DNA of 64,000 nt from Mermis nigrescens (lineage: Eukaryota; Nematoda; Enoplea; Mermithida; Mermithidae), in assembly GCA_036768485.1 (NCBI GenBank), contig JAVLUZ010000349.1, forward strand, positions 89,412 to 153,411, written 5' to 3'. Position numbers and translations under genes: made by a program. Positions 12,621 through 24,920 of this stretch are shown piece after piece. Under the pieces are notes generated by a model. That model was given only the letters and a program-made list of their open reading frames with translations, ran no database searches and was not told where the DNA came from. The stretch's first letter is position 1. Each line of letters starts with the position of its first letter.

Positions 12621-13965
12621 AAATTTCAAGATTAGAATTCGCAAGAGGATTACAAGTAATTATTAAAATTATCATAATTTCAGATGTACATAATTAGTTA
12701 ATTAAACCTAAAATCTTTGTATAGTTGGTGCAAAATTTGACTAGTTATATTCAAATACAAACAATTTTATGTTTAATTTGAATGGAAAATTCACTATTTC
12801 ATGCTAATTTATGAGTAAATAATATAGGAGTATGGGTAAATATCAGAATAACAATTCTTTCGGAAGGATCGCACCATTACTTTGTAAAGGGTTAATTGTT
12901 TATAACCCAAGAAAAACAAAAAACCACAGCGGAATATGGCATCAAAACCTCCTCCAGAATTAATTCTTGCGACTGTTTGAGATTTTTGCAGCGAAGCATA
13001 AAATTTTCATTGATAAGAAATTAAAAATTAAGCAAAATACCCATTTTGCCCAATTTTAGTGGGCTCTAATTGTTGGCATAGAAATCGCAAAGAACGAAAT
13101 ATTGTGTAAAATTGCGGATTTTCTGTGGGGCACAAGGAAGGGGATTCAAATTTCATTTTGATTTTTTTGTAGTTAGTTACGATGACTATTTGATTGCTAA
13201 TATTATGCCAACTGAATATAGCGCCATTGGTTTTTCGATATTCTGCATAATTTTAACACCGACCTCGATAGCGCTAGTGAATATGAAAAGAAGAACAACA
13301 GATGCCAAATCCACTCCGACTAAATCCACGCCTATGGTATAGTGCAATTTTTTTCAACTTAAAACTGCAATGCGGCCTTTTTAATAACAGACATATGTAG
13401 GTAACTCAATTTATTAAAGTTGATAAAACAAAAGGTCTTTAACGCCTCATAAAGCAGTATAAAAATGCTTAGCGTTCACTTTAATTTACTATTTTCATCA
13501 ATTCAGGCTCTTTCGCATAAAATTCATAATTTTCCTTTGTTTTTTACCTTTATTCTTCATTATTTTCTTCAAAAACTTTTTTCAGTTGGTCCGGGCACAG
13601 CAATAAGATTCAGGAGAAAACACATTGGCCTGAGGGAAGGTGGCGTAGGTTTGCATCTCTAGAAGTTGAGGAACCCCTCGCAGATTACCGTAGACCCCAG
13701 AATTTTATTTTAGTAACATGTTTGGAGATTTTTAGCAATTTAACCCAACTAGACCGCATCTCCAGAATTTTTTACCGCTGCTTATTTGTGATGGGAGTAA
13801 TGTGAAACATCAAAAATCGCAAAAATGTGAAAAGATACGCCGAAAATTAATTATGGTGGTTTGCTGAATCACTAGGGTTCGGATTCTATAAAAGATCTAA
13901 ATTTCTCCCCACGCCAATATGCGGATCAGGCTACTCAAGGATGTTGGGAGTAGTGTTGTAAAAGA
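12621..13965. other. No gene seen
   Basis: Small ORFs on the plus strand (13112-13342, 13465-13662) have low-complexity or unremarkable peptides and no domain. No defined repeat. Confidence 0.35.
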
Positions 13966-14105
13966 TATCTATATCTTTGTCTTTTTAGCAAGATAATGAT
14001 AAAGATAAAGATATCTTTGTCTTTATCTTGACGATTTCTTTATTTTATCTTTATCTTTACCTTTTGGAAAAATTACAGGCCATCTTTATCTTTTTCTTTA
14101 TTGAT
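13966..14105. repeat. AAAGATA / TATCTTT low-complexity tract
   Basis: Purine-rich AAAGATA runs alternate with their complement TATCTTT, so the tract is both repetitive and self-complementary. No coding role. Confidence 0.75.
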
Positions 14106-14478
14106 AGGAAATTATGTTGCTAAAAAGATTAAGTATGCACATAAGTTAGCACGTAATCCAAAATCCAGGTTTGACGTGAAATACATTTAGACGCATTCAA
14201 GTTTTACTGTAATACAAGAAAAGAAAAGAAGACGATTGTTTTGACCCTAAGGCGTGCGGCCCAAACTAATGCCTGTATTTTGACCTAGGAAAGCTGGAGT
14301 GATACCGATCTAAGCAGGATTACTAACACCCACGTCAATCTGAAGGCTCATTCATACTTCACGCAGGGTCGCGTCGCAGGATTATATGGCACGACTTTTT
14401 CTAAAAATAGTGCAACTTGCGAAAATCGTGCGAATTGACATATCGCTCGATCCGTTCATACTTCTTGGAAACATCGGA
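14106..14478. other. No gene seen
   Basis: No supported feature before the target duplication of the next MITE. Confidence 0.35.
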
Positions 14479-14486
14479 GTCGCGAC

Positions 14487-14743
14487 CATACGTGGGCAGC
14501 AAGAAAATTCTGGGGGTGCAAGATTTTTTGAAGGTCGAAAAATGGCCTTAAAAATGGTTGGTATGGCGATAAAAACACCATTTTTCGACGTTTCTCATCA
14601 AGCACTATCCATTGGCATCGAAAAATTGCGAAAAAGCGAAAAAAATTTTCAAAAATTGAATTCTGGGGGGTATTTTGATTTCTGGGGGGGGGTATTTTTG
14701 GTTTCTGGGGTGCATACCCCCAAACCCCCCACGCCCAGGTGTG
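14487..14743 (+). mobile_element. hAT-like MITE, family 1, copy C (best preserved)
   Basis: A 257-bp element with ends CATACGTGGGC and GCCCAGGTGTG (imperfect 11-bp inverted repeats). A perfect 8-bp target duplication GTCGCGAC flanks it at 14479-14486 and 14744-14751. The duplication fits the hAT preference nTnnnnAn. G-runs and C-runs flank a central AT-rich core with ACACCATTTTTCGACG. No transposase. The plus-strand ORF that crosses it is incidental. Confidence 0.85.
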
Positions 14744-14751
14744 GTCGCGAC

Positions 14752-16533
14752 CCCTTGCGCTATCTCAGCGAGAAACACGTCTCTGATGTGCAGGTAATAC
14801 CCACTGTAGGTGAAAAGCCGTTCCTTTAACCTTAACCTTTAATCCGCAAAAATTGACGCATCGCGTGTTACATTCATACTTGCTGCGAATTTTCGCATAT
14901 TAGGTTTTCCTGCAATGCAACGTGCGATTTTTTCTGCGAATCTTGCAAAATATCGCACAATTTTTTCGCGCATTTTTTCTTTGTACGTTTCTCGACTGGC
15001 CCCATCACAATTACAACGCATTGTCCAGTTGATACGAATAGGTAATGGAGCTAAATCAATTTGAAGAAATAAAAAATCTGGGTTTAGTATAAAATAACCA
15101 AAAAGGTACAAAAATGCTGTTCTGTGTTTCTACAGTAATATGTGGGAATTTTCAAATCATGATGGGGGAAATCGCATAGAAATTGGTAAAATTATTTGAG
15201 TTCTATTATTTTGGGGGTCTTATAAGCGTGCGAGACATTCTGTCCTAATGTGGCTGCTAATAAATTGTTAAACAACTGTGAATTAAAGTCAGTTGTAGGC
15301 TGCTTACACAGACGTTTCACGATGAACGGTATTCAAGGGGCTGAACGATAGAAATTACTTTTCCGAAATAACATAAGTATTTTTCATAAGAGAGGAATTC
15401 AAAATTTTCGAAGCCCGACAAAAAGCTAATGGAAAGTAATACGCGCAATTAACAATTTCAGAATTTGTCGCCCAATTTCTTACTTTTTCTATAATTTTTT
15501 ATTTAAAAACTTCGAGCTCGAAAATTCTAAGCATGTTAATATTATCTGACTCTTCTCGCCAACTCATTTTGAACTAGTAATTTTGCGCAAACTTTCCAAA
15601 TTTAGCTCAACCAATAGTACTTCGAATTTTTTTTGGATAAATTCAGATTAAGCTGAAAATAAGGTTCTTGAAATTTCGCCTTTGTACTCACTCGTTTATT
15701 CTAGAATTAAAACATGTTTTTACTTAGTAATACACCTCCGCTCTGAAAATCAATCAAAGCTCATTCACTTTTGGAATAGGATTGGGCGCGTGTACGTTAG
15801 GAACTTTACCGCGTAGAAAATGCTAAAACAAAACGGTCGCTGATTTTGGTACAGAAATTGAAGTCGCAACAAATAGTAAAATAACGACGTGCTAGCGAAA
15901 TCGTAGACTTGAGAGAGGGAAACCGTCCGAGGCTTGTGGGGGAGAACTTTTATATGAGACAAAAGGCCTCGGAGCCCGGAAGTAGTCGCGCCTTTTCAGA
16001 TATTTTAGGAGGCTAAGTTTGCATGTTTGTGTGCTAAAAGGAAATTGTAGATTGATGACTCCACGAGCGTTTGGAGGCGGCTTGCCTTTGTACTGACTAG
16101 TTTTTAGTGATTTCACGTGCGGTTAGTAGACTTTAAACGGATGCTGATGGTGCATTATGAGAGAATGTTTAGTTGATGTATGTCTTCCGAAATTACGAAG
16201 ATTAAAATAATCTGATAATATTCGAGATATAAAATAATAGCCATGGAGTACTAAAAATATTTGATAATATTATGTGTTTATTGTAGATTATTTTATGTTA
16301 ATTTAATTCTGTTACACTTTAATTATTATAAGGAATTTATTTTGAAGAATTTTATTATAATTTTCCGAAGTAATGCAAAAAAACTTATATGAGTGACCGA
16401 CAATGTTTGATATTTTGTCTCAAGCGATATCTTTCTGCTTACAAGCGCGCAGAGCATGTGCAAAACGATTAGCTTGAATGATGACCTGTCAAAATAGTCA
16501 AGAATTGAATTGTATCAAATGGTTTTACTGATG
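14752..16533. other. No gene seen
   Basis: No exon, RNA gene or clear repeat recognised in this 1.8-kb stretch. Confidence 0.35.
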
Positions 16534-16541
16534 ACAAAGAT

Positions 16542-16751
16542 CATACATGTAACGGCTAAAATTTAGCGAGGGAGTCCCATCCAATTTTCAGAAGTGGGGA
16601 AGGGGTGAGTGGCCTCCAATTTCTGACCAAAAACGGCTAAAAATCGGGGGATGGGTTTGAAAAATTTTCTGACTTTTTCAAACGTTCAAATATTTTCTGA
16701 CTTAGAATTTTTTTTCTCTCTCCAACCCCCCCCCATCCTGTTACATGTATG
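16542..16751. mobile_element. hAT-like MITE with perfect TIRs and TSD
   Basis: A 210-bp element with perfect 12-bp terminal inverted repeats CATACATGTAAC / GTTACATGTATG. It is flanked by a perfect 8-bp duplication ACAAAGAT (16534-16541 and 16752-16759). The interior is G-rich on the left and C-rich on the right and carries no ORF. The first base pair CA and the 8-bp duplication match hAT elements. It resembles MITE family 1 in size and composition but has different ends. Confidence 0.85.
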
Positions 16752-16759
16752 ACAAAGAT

Positions 16760-18224
16760 ACTATTTAATCAACTTTATAATCTATGTTAAGCGTGAAGAT
16801 GAACCATGGCATGCTACACAATTAGGCATACAGGCTACACTCTTTGAAGTATAGATATTTACATAATGGCATTTACAGCAAACAGTCCATTCGACTCGTT
16901 CGTTAAAACAACTAGCTGATGTGTCTTGCAAAGAAAACTAATGCAGAAAATATTAAATCGCCGCGAAGCGCCGAAAATTTTTAATGAATTCGCTATTTTT
17001 GATAAAAACTCTGGGCTTCCAAGGTAAGAAAAAAGATAGAAAATAAGAAATCCGGCGCGAAGCACCGGAAAATTTTGAGTTTAGAAGCTGAAAATTGTGC
17101 TAAAAACGCATTTTGGCTGTCGGTTTTAGTTAACTCCATGAAGCAGAGCATGCAGATTAAAGCGTACAATTGCGTATGAGATAATAATTTTCCAGCTGAC
17201 ATTTGAGAGATTACGCTCATTTCTTAAAGATATGAGAGCACAGATAGGGTCATTGGCAAATTGCTCCTGATATACAGATAGCAATAACAATTAACAAGAT
17301 GAGTTGGCCTCTAAACATACTTCCAAAGCATCCCATTATGTATAATCCCTTTCCTTTCCTTTCCTTTGCTTAATTATTTTTTCATCTCGAGGGGAGGGGC
17401 GCCCCCCTGGTTTCGCCTTCACGGAAACAGTTGAAAATATGTCCAAAAATTCGCCGTTCACGTGCAAAATAGGTTTTTTGGCATTTCGCATTGCCTATTT
17501 CTATATAAAGTCGCGTATGGCGCAATATTTTTTTAAAAATTTTAAATTTTAGGCGATGTTGTAGCGGAGCAAAATTTCTTTGACTTCGGCACGGAGCGCG
17601 GGAAAATTTGTGGAAACCAGGCAGAAAGACAGCTCGTATTTTCGTATTTTGACATGCAACTTCAAAATTTTATAAAAGTTATGCCTGAAAATAGAAGAAA
17701 TCTGTGCTGAAATAGCTGTTCCTGCTCTTGGAATTGTTTTCAAAACCTATTCTATGAGCAAAAAATTACTTCCAGGTCGCCAAGAAAGTAAAGAAAGGTC
17801 ATTAATATTTATTATATGGCGCAAAGCGCCAGAAAAATTGAAGAAATTTCGACCCACTGACGGTGTCTCGTTAACTTTTTTGGTCCGATGGAAGAAGGGA
17901 AAGTAGCCGCCCACTATCTACAAATCCGTCCCTGTTCTTAAAGCAATGCAAAAATCGAATTATGTTCTGCGACCTCTGAAAGTGAAAGCTGCTTTGAGAA
18001 AATCATGCATCAAGCAATACATTGTCAATGGCTTGATGAATAAATTTATGAGAATTGCATAATGTTGTTTTTTACGGTCCTATAGTCATGTAAGCCATTC
18101 CGGCGTTACAATGCTTATTATCACTGGCCTCTGAACTATTAATTTCTTCAGATCATTATGCACCATTCCTTCAGTTTGCACTAAATTCCTATTGTCTCAC
18201 TTATTATTCCACTAGCAACGAGCA
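16760..18224. repeat. Repeat debris with palindromic GCGC boxes
   Basis: Several copies of a box like GGCGCGAAGCGCCGGAAAATTTT occur (near 16961, 17054, 17588, 17817), followed by A/T-rich sequence. The same box occurs in the hAT-like elements at 34274-35031 and 44985-47865. This is probably the remains of one or more such elements, but I could not define ends. No gene. Confidence 0.4.
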
Positions 18225-18905
18225 ATGCTCCAATAGAACAAAAAGGACAAATATACTTGAAGTATCAGATAATCAAAGGCATAATAGAAGGGGATTAAGA
18301 AAGCGAGTACTTATGTGCGCCAAATATCATAAGAATCTGCCAAAAATTAGACTATCTCTAAGCAACAGAGAAATTGTAGTATATTCTGCGTTCCACAAAA
18401 GACAGTTGTACTCTACTTTGAGAAATTAATAACAACATTTTATTTATTAGAAGGACTAATTAATCTTATTTTAAGAAAACCAAAAACCATTTAGTGAATG
18501 CAGGTCCAAACAATGGCTGTTGCAATGGCATAGCGAGCGCAAGAAGAATCAGTGAGATAACTGTGCAAATAAATGTAATAGTGCATAAGGATAGACAGGA
18601 AAATTTAATAGTTCACGCATGTAGAACGCTAAAGCAGGAGAATATAAACTTGCATCATCTCATTATTCTATGATAACACGAATAACTATAAAACCATATT
18701 CTCTTTTAAAAGCTGCATAATATACTTTGATTTTTACATTGCTTGGAGAATATCTGATTTTAAGTAGATTCTTATGTTTTTTTAACGCATAGGTGACGTT
18801 TTTCTAGTCACATCGTTTAATGTCTTTGAAAATCTGTTATCCCAAGTATATTTGTCGATTTTTCCATTGAAGCATTTTCGGCTGCTAATCCCCTACATTT
18901 TTCTC
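18225..18905. repeat. Pal-A family copy with two opposed arms
   Basis: The left arm (about 18225-18405) and right arm (about 18718-18900) carry the same ordered blocks in opposite orientation: the TGCTCCAATAGAAC block, AATATACTTG, a TCTCTAAGCAAC block and GTAGTATATTC. The loop of about 300 bp holds no gene. Confidence 0.6.
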
Positions 18906-19289
18906 GAAAAAATAAAGAAATGTTTTCGTTAAAAAATTGACATCAAAAATCTACTTGCTTACCTAAAAGTTTTTGGCAAGAATCCAAGCTGATACACAAA
19001 ACAGGAATTCAAAACAAATTGCCTGTTCTATTGACATAGGATACACTATACAATATCATTAAATATTTCCCATAAAGTGCCCTATAATAAGAAAATAAGA
19101 ATTTCGTGTGCTTAGAACAGTGAGCAAAAACGATAACCAAGGTGCAATGCAACCTGAAAACGGCCAGCAATGAATAATGCGCAAACGCATGGTGCATATT
19201 AAGTAGCGGGTTATTGTGTACTTATAAAATACTCAGGTGGTTAAAGGGTACTATTTTTTTAAATGCGAAATTTAACGATACAAATCTGG

Positions 19290-21050
19290 GAGGTGCGGTT
19301 TTAACGATAGATGTTGAAACACTATGCTCCCATTTTTTGTCTTTGTGTACACTCAATACGGAGTTAGTAATGAGTGTGTGAAGTGTAAAATAAAAATCAA
19401 GTGATTTGCGAAGGTGAAATTTTTTCTTAAATGTTGTCCTTGATTAGTACTTCATACAAATACGACCTAAACTTTTTTAACACTTAATGGTTGTTGCATA
19501 AAAATGTGAAGTATACAGTTTTTTACTGTTAGCGTGTGCAGAATCACACTTAACTCGGTTTTGCATTCTCTGTAACATGTGGCATAACACAAGCGTGTAA
19601 TTTATACTTTGCTTCAAGAAATCTCAACAACCAGCTTGTAATTTTGACGTCATGGACAACATTTTTTAAAAAAAATAGCGAGCCTCAATACTCTTGCGAA
19701 AGTAAATTTCAGGTTGAGATTGCACAACCAACGAGTGTAGAGAAAATTTCAGTCGGATGTGTAACTTTGATATCGCGATCAAGATTTATGAAAAGATTGA
19801 CTCTCTACAACGGTATAGAGACAAATAAATGTAAGGTGTGCATCACTTTACACCACTGTAATTTGTAAACAGACGCGCCTAACTGACGTATAAAATTTGA
19901 CCTCTGGTACATTTTTAGACATGAGGTCATATCCAGACTCATAATGGGAGATTTAGAAAGAGAAAAACAAAACTCCCGATTTTTGACTTTGCACCTTTTG
20001 AACAAGCTGATGAAAACATACACAATTTGTTGTGACGTGTACCCCTTAGAATGTCGTACATTTAGCGGCTTGATAGATTGGATGGGGATCCTTGTCCAGT
20101 TTGAGCGGAGGAGGGGGCGGAGGTTCATTTTTATTTTATCCGCAGTATCCGTTTTCTAACAGGAGAAATTGACGAACAAATACGGACAGAAATGTATTTT
20201 TTCACTATCTACTAGATTGTAAACTATAAAAATCCTAAAATAAGTCACTATTGAGTTTAGATTAATTCGGTTCGGACCAGTTGCAGCCATACGTGGGCAG
20301 CAAGAGGAATTCTGGGGGATGCAAGATTTTTCAAAGGCTGAAAAATGTTCTTAAAAATAGTGGTATAGCGTAAAAAACACCATTTTTTGACGTTTCTCAT
20401 CAAGCACTATCCATTGGCATTGAAAAATTGCGAGAAAACGAAAAAATTTTCAAAAATTGAATTCTGGGGGGGGTATTCTGATTTTTTTGGGGGGGTATTC
20501 TGGTTTCTAGGGAGTTACATACCTCCAAACCCCCTACGCCCAGGTGTGGTTGTAGCCCTTGAGGTGAAGTACGTTTTTGAGTAACAAACTTTTACTCTGC
20601 ATCCTACTAGATATATTGATAAACGAGTTTTTTGCCCCATGCTACACCCCCGATTTCAGACTTTACACTTTCTGGAGTACATTAATCTTTAGTTTTTTTA
20701 AACTCAATTTGGGACAACATCTGTTCCTTAAAAGGCACGTTATTTTTATTTTATTCAACTTGTCCCGACTTACAAGCGGAGAAGTTGGCGGAGACATGGG
20801 CGACAAAATCTGTTTTTTTACACTAGATTGTAAACTTAGAACCCTTGAGTTTGACTCTCTGTCGAGTGTAAAAGTGTTTGCTGATAAAAATAAAGTAATC
20901 CTTGAGTCGTTGTACCTTTCTATAAGAAAACTTTCCTAGGACTCATAAGCGGAGTTTTGGACACACATAAAGGAGATGGAAATGTAGCCAAAATATGTCT
21001 TAACTTACACTCGGGCGCTGATCCAAAAAAAATATTTTAGCCATTTTTAT
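19290..21050 (+). repeat. TGTAAAG-family tandem array, array 2
   Basis: Diverged units share GTATTTTTTCAC, CTAGATTGTAAACT, TTTACACTTT and CGGAGAAGTTGGCGGA blocks with arrays 1, 3 and 4. The array is interrupted by the MITE at 20288-20548, which must be younger. Confidence 0.6.
20288..20548 (+). mobile_element. hAT-like MITE, family 1, copy D
   Basis: A 261-bp copy with ends CATACGTGGGC and CCCAGGTGTG. The flanking duplication is GTTGCAGC / GTTGTAGC (20280-20287 and 20549-20556), 7 of 8 identical. It is inserted into tandem array 2. Confidence 0.85.
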
Positions 21051-21539
21051 CACGATTTTTCAAAGTTTTCTGGCGCTCTGCACCGATTAGTACTCATTAA
21101 TAACATTTACTGACGTTCTTATTGTTCTAAAAATGTTATTTTTAGATCAGCAGTGGGGTAGTCGATGTACAGAACATGAATTTATAATTCTTACCTTGAT
21201 TTTCTTGAGTATATTTATGGTTACTGCACCGATTTTTGCACTAATTTTGCGCATTTTTCGTTGAAAACATCTGATATTTTCAAACTTTTTTGAATCACAA
21301 ATGAATCTATTTACCAAAAGACAATAATATCGGCACAATTAGCAATAATGAACAGATTTTACTGGTCAATTTTCAGCGCTATTCGGAAAATTCTGGATTT
21401 AGCCCCCACCTGCCAGAAAATCCTAGATCCACCACTGATTATGCTGACAGATGCTTACGCTCTTTACACTTTTCAAGGAACTAATGTAGTGTTCAGAAAA
21501 CAAAAAAGTGGGGTTTTCGAGGATTCGATTATTCATGAT
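21051..21539. other. No gene seen
   Basis: No recognisable feature between array 2 and MITE copy E. Confidence 0.35.
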
Positions 21540-21767
21540 CACACGTGGGCGTGGGTGTTAGGGGGTATGCATCCCCCAGAAACCGAAATTCCCCGAAAAC
21601 TCAAATTTTTAATTGTTTTTTTTCGCAATCTTTCGCTGCCAATGGGTAGTGCTCTATGAGAAACGTTTAAAAATAGTGTTTTTTCGCTATTCCACCTTTC
21701 TAAGGCCATCTTGACCTTGAAAAATCTCGGACTCCCTCCCCCAGAATTCTGGTGCTGCATACCTATG
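21540..21767 (-). mobile_element. hAT-like MITE, family 1, copy E
   Basis: Reverse-orientation copy of 228 bp from CACACGTGGGC to ACCTATG. The flanks TTCATGAT and TTAATGAA agree at 6 of 8. The ORFs on both strands here come from the element. Confidence 0.75.
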
Positions 21768-22805
21768 TTAATGAAAATATACCATCAAATTCAAAGATGC
21801 ATTTACACTATAGTCTGCTTCACATAACGTTGTGCATAACTTTTAAGAATTTTAATCGACAGTAAGAAGAGGGTTACGATAATTATATATCATATCAATG
21901 CTATAAGCGCAATATGTCAGCTTATTGTCGTAGATAGTTCGAAAATTTATGACCGAACTTGTGTGAAACGGAGAATAAGTTGAGAGCAAGCTGGGCGAGG
22001 AAACCGTCACAGGTTATTCAAAACTTTACACGCTTATTGCAAATTCAGTATTACGTGTAAACTACTAAGAAGTCAACATTCGGATTTTTAACGATCTATC
22101 TTTGAAAAAATCCGTACCGCTAGAATTGACCCTGTGTTGCTGTAGGGTGGCATATGTAAGGTTACCAAAGTACATTATAGTTATTATGATCCAACCCTAT
22201 ACATTTTACTATCCATGTTTTAAGGCGTTTGTACGGTGCCTTCCCGCAATCTACAGTCTGTCCCACTAATCGAGAGCTTTGCCTAATTGTAGCAGATTCT
22301 GATGATTTTTTGCGTGTTAGGTGACTATTCCCAATTCCATACCTTTTTTTATCCTTAATAATGCTTAGTTCCGACACTGTGTTTTAACTCAAACCAAAAG
22401 GATTGGTTTATTTATGCTTGTAACTTATGATCTATTAAGACTCATGAAAGAAGTGAAGAAAATGAGATGATATTTTGCGCTTATAGTGTGACTGAAAGCA
22501 GTACCTCATTATAGGATAATGCTATTCAGTGAAATGGATTCTTGAAGATTAAACACAAGAAGCACTTAATGGATTTTGACAGAATAAAGTGCTTTGGGTA
22601 GACAATTTTAAAATAAAACTATTTTGCCAAAAACCTGTGATAGCTAATGCCTACAGCATGTTATGCTCAAAAAATTACTCAATCTTTGCAAGGGTACTAC
22701 AGTATACAGGTTTTGCATTTATATTTTCGGAAGTAACATCTATTTAAATATTTTTGTGTTCTAAATTTCACCTCTTTTAAATTTCTATGTTTCTAAATAC
22801 ATAGT
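21768..22805. other. No gene seen
   Basis: No supported coding region. The last part leads into the Pal-A arm in which the LTR element sits. Confidence 0.35.
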
Positions 22806-22901
22806 TTGTCTTAGAATTGTGGATTATTAAGGATGTAAAAGGAGGGGACTAGGAAAAAGCTACCTCGCAAAATCTGATAAAAATCGAGACTTTTCTCTAA
22901 G

Positions 22902-22906
22902 CAACG
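22902..22906. repeat. Target-site duplication of LTR element (left)
   Basis: CAACG, repeated at 33450-33454. A 5-bp duplication is typical of Ty3/gypsy integrases. Confidence 0.8.
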
Positions 22907-23621
22907 TAAGTTACATTATATTTAAATGTGGTCATTTAGGAAGAACACGTTGTGAGATAATAAGTACCAGATATCATGTTGAATAACTAGGGATTCAGTA
23001 TTATAATTATTTAAATTAAGTAATATGCAAATGGGAATGGCTAAGTACAAAGGGACATGCAGCTATATGCAAATAGGGCAGCAGCTATATGCAAAATAGA
23101 TCAAGAGCTATATGCAAATAGGGCCGCAGCTATAGGCAAATAGGGCAATAGCTACTTACAGAATATACATACACTTAAGTACTGTTAGCCAAGTTAAAAT
23201 AAAATTGTATACCAAGAAAATACGACGATGTGCCAATATACGTTCTCTTGATCAACAAAACGGCAACAACGAACAAAGTGCACCAACCCAAAAATACGCG
23301 TCCAACAGCCAATAACGTAATGTAGGGAATGATTAAAAAGAAGCGCGCCGGTCATATAGCAATTTTAAGTACGGATGCAGTTTATAAAAATTTACATAGA
23401 TTGAAAAACGCCAAAAACGCGATAATATCTCAGTGACATGCTCTACACGCTGTTATAATAATATTTACGCGACGCATGTCCTGGATTTGCATGAAACACG
23501 TACACAATGGAACTAAATAATGAATTTACACGAAAAGATAATGCACTATAATGATAAGGCTAAGTAATACATGAGTAATATTATATACTAGCAAAAATTG
23601 AACAAAATACTAAATGCAACA
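22907..23621 (-). repeat. 3' LTR of the Ty3/gypsy element
   Basis: 715 bp, starting TGTTGCATTT in sense orientation. By eye it matches the 5' LTR everywhere except 23586 (T here, A at 33414, plus strand) and the outermost three bases (TAA here, AAT there). It contains the octamer array at 23025-23155. Confidence 0.93.
23025..23155. promoter_or_regulatory. ATGCAAAT octamer array in 3' LTR
   Basis: ATGCAAAT occurs at 23025, 23067 and 23112, with near-copies ATGCAAAA (23089) and AGGCAAAT (about 23134). From the second box on they sit in tandem units of about 22-24 bp, AGCTATATGCAAATAGGGC and variants. ATGCAAAT is the classic POU-domain (octamer) site. That this array is an enhancer is inference. 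Confidence 0.5.
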
Positions 23622-23632
23622 CTTTTTCCCCC
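23622..23632 (-). promoter_or_regulatory. Polypurine tract
   Basis: In sense orientation GGGGGAAAAAG abuts the TG that starts the 3' LTR. It serves as the plus-strand DNA primer in reverse transcription. Confidence 0.9.
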
Positions 23633-23708
23633 AGCTGTGAGCTCCGTCGAGCAAGCAGTGGAAGCACATATAATATAAATGTACAAAAATATGAATGATT
23701 GAATATCT

Positions 23709-24920
23709 TCAAATCTGCCTCCATTGCCTGCCTGTTGATTGCTCCTCCCGCTGCAGTTGCTCAATCAACGGCTCTAAGCCACTCCAGCCTCCTCGGAAGT
23801 GTTCTTCCGCAGCTGCCCGTGCTGTCTGGGGCCCAAGCCGGCCTCGTGTAATCAGCAAAGTCTCTAGATACAAAATGTGTTGCTGCTGTTGATCACAAAG
23901 TTGGGCATGTTGCTCAACCCAACTTTCCACTCTGTCAGACATTTTGGGCAAAGGTAGAGGTTCTCGAGGTACACATGGGATTGACTGTTGACGCCAAAGG
24001 TCATATTGACGTAAGCTTTCAACCCACAAATCAGCCTTCCTTCCCCAATCCAATGGTCCTGATTTTGGTGGTGGAAAATTCTGCGAACGCCAGATTAAAA
24101 ATGCTGGATCATGTGCAAAATGCTCATCTATGACTCGCATCCAACTGGCCATGCCACCTGTGTCCAAGGGTACATCAGGGTTGACAATGGGCTTCATTTG
24201 ATCAGGAAGCACAGACTGCGGTTCTATTGGTCCAGTGGGTGCACAACCCTGTTCTGAACTTTTGGAGCTACGCTCCCTGACTACAAGTAGCCAGTGCAGT
24301 CGTCTCTTGTGATAGTCCCTCCTACCTTCAAGGCGACGTTGCTGCATGATGTTTCCCCGCAAAGTCTGTAACTTCCGAAGCCAAAACGGGTTACATTGAA
24401 CACGTATATGTCCAATCAATGCAAAGAATGATGAAGCCTGTGCTCGTTGGACAAAATGACCTTTCTCTGTCCGGTTCCTTCTTAGCTTAGGATTGATTCG
24501 TTGATGCAAGGCTCGATGTAGTGCCACCTGAGGTATCTCAGTAGACAAGATCTGATGCTGCTCTTTGGTCATTGCACCTGTCTTCCATGCCTTTGGCCAC
24601 ACCTTGCCCGGTGCTTTACATATGATGTACGGGAACAACTTAGATCGTACATACCACATATAGCGACGTTGATTACGCTTTTCCAGTATACAGGCAATTT
24701 TGGCAGCGATATAGCGATATTTTGCATATAAATAGTTATAACGCCACAACAAACATTTAGGCATAGATAGAGAATACGCGGCTATTTCAGACTGATACAA
24801 TTTGAGCAACACAAGGATTGAACGAGGTACAGATCGGGGTTTAGGGTTTGGAACCTGGGCTGGGACCAAGGGCCTCCCATCAAGATCCCTCACTCCATCC
24901 CTATCTACAACCTCCCCCAT
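23709..24920 (-). CDS. ORF4 of the LTR element, unknown function
   Basis: 403 codons, the last ORF before the polypurine tract, ending 77 bases upstream of it. Its ATG lies 13 bases before the ORF3 stop codon, in the -1 frame (16-base overlap counting both), an arrangement that allows termination-reinitiation or -1 frameshifting. The first half is basic and Arg/Lys-rich (for example around residues 145-155 and 195-210). The second half is rich in Gln, Trp and Pro. It contains a predicted helical Gln-rich stretch (CDQQQQHILYLETLL) near residue 345. I see no signal peptide, membrane segment, furin-type site, zinc finger or catalytic motif. It is not a recognisable envelope protein. The basic half could bind nucleic acid, which is speculation. 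I do not recognise the family. An uninterrupted 403 codons in a young element argues that it is maintained. Confidence 0.75.
   Translation of the reverse strand: MGEVVDRDGVRDLDGRPLVPAQVPNPKPRSVPRSILVLLKLYQSEIAAYSLSMPKCLLWRYNYLYAKYRYIAAKIACILEKRNQRRYMWYVRSKLFPYIICKAPGKVWPKAWKTGAMTKEQHQILSTEIPQVALHRALHQRINPKLRRNRTEKGHFVQRAQASSFFALIGHIRVQCNPFWLRKLQTLRGNIMQQRRLEGRRDYHKRRLHWLLVVRERSSKSSEQGCAPTGPIEPQSVLPDQMKPIVNPDVPLDTGGMASWMRVIDEHFAHDPAFLIWRSQNFPPPKSGPLDWGRKADLWVESLRQYDLWRQQSIPCVPREPLPLPKMSDRVESWVEQHAQLCDQQQQHILYLETLLITRGRLGPQTARAAAEEHFRGGWSGLEPLIEQLQREEQSTGRQWRQI

Noticed and set aside
14386..14829. 147-codon plus-strand ORF
   Set aside because: Runs across MITE copy C and its target duplication; G-runs give low-complexity peptide.
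23056..23155. Regular short repeats in the LTR considered as a CRISPR array
   Set aside because: Repeats are contiguous, no spacers, in both LTRs of a eukaryotic retrotransposon.
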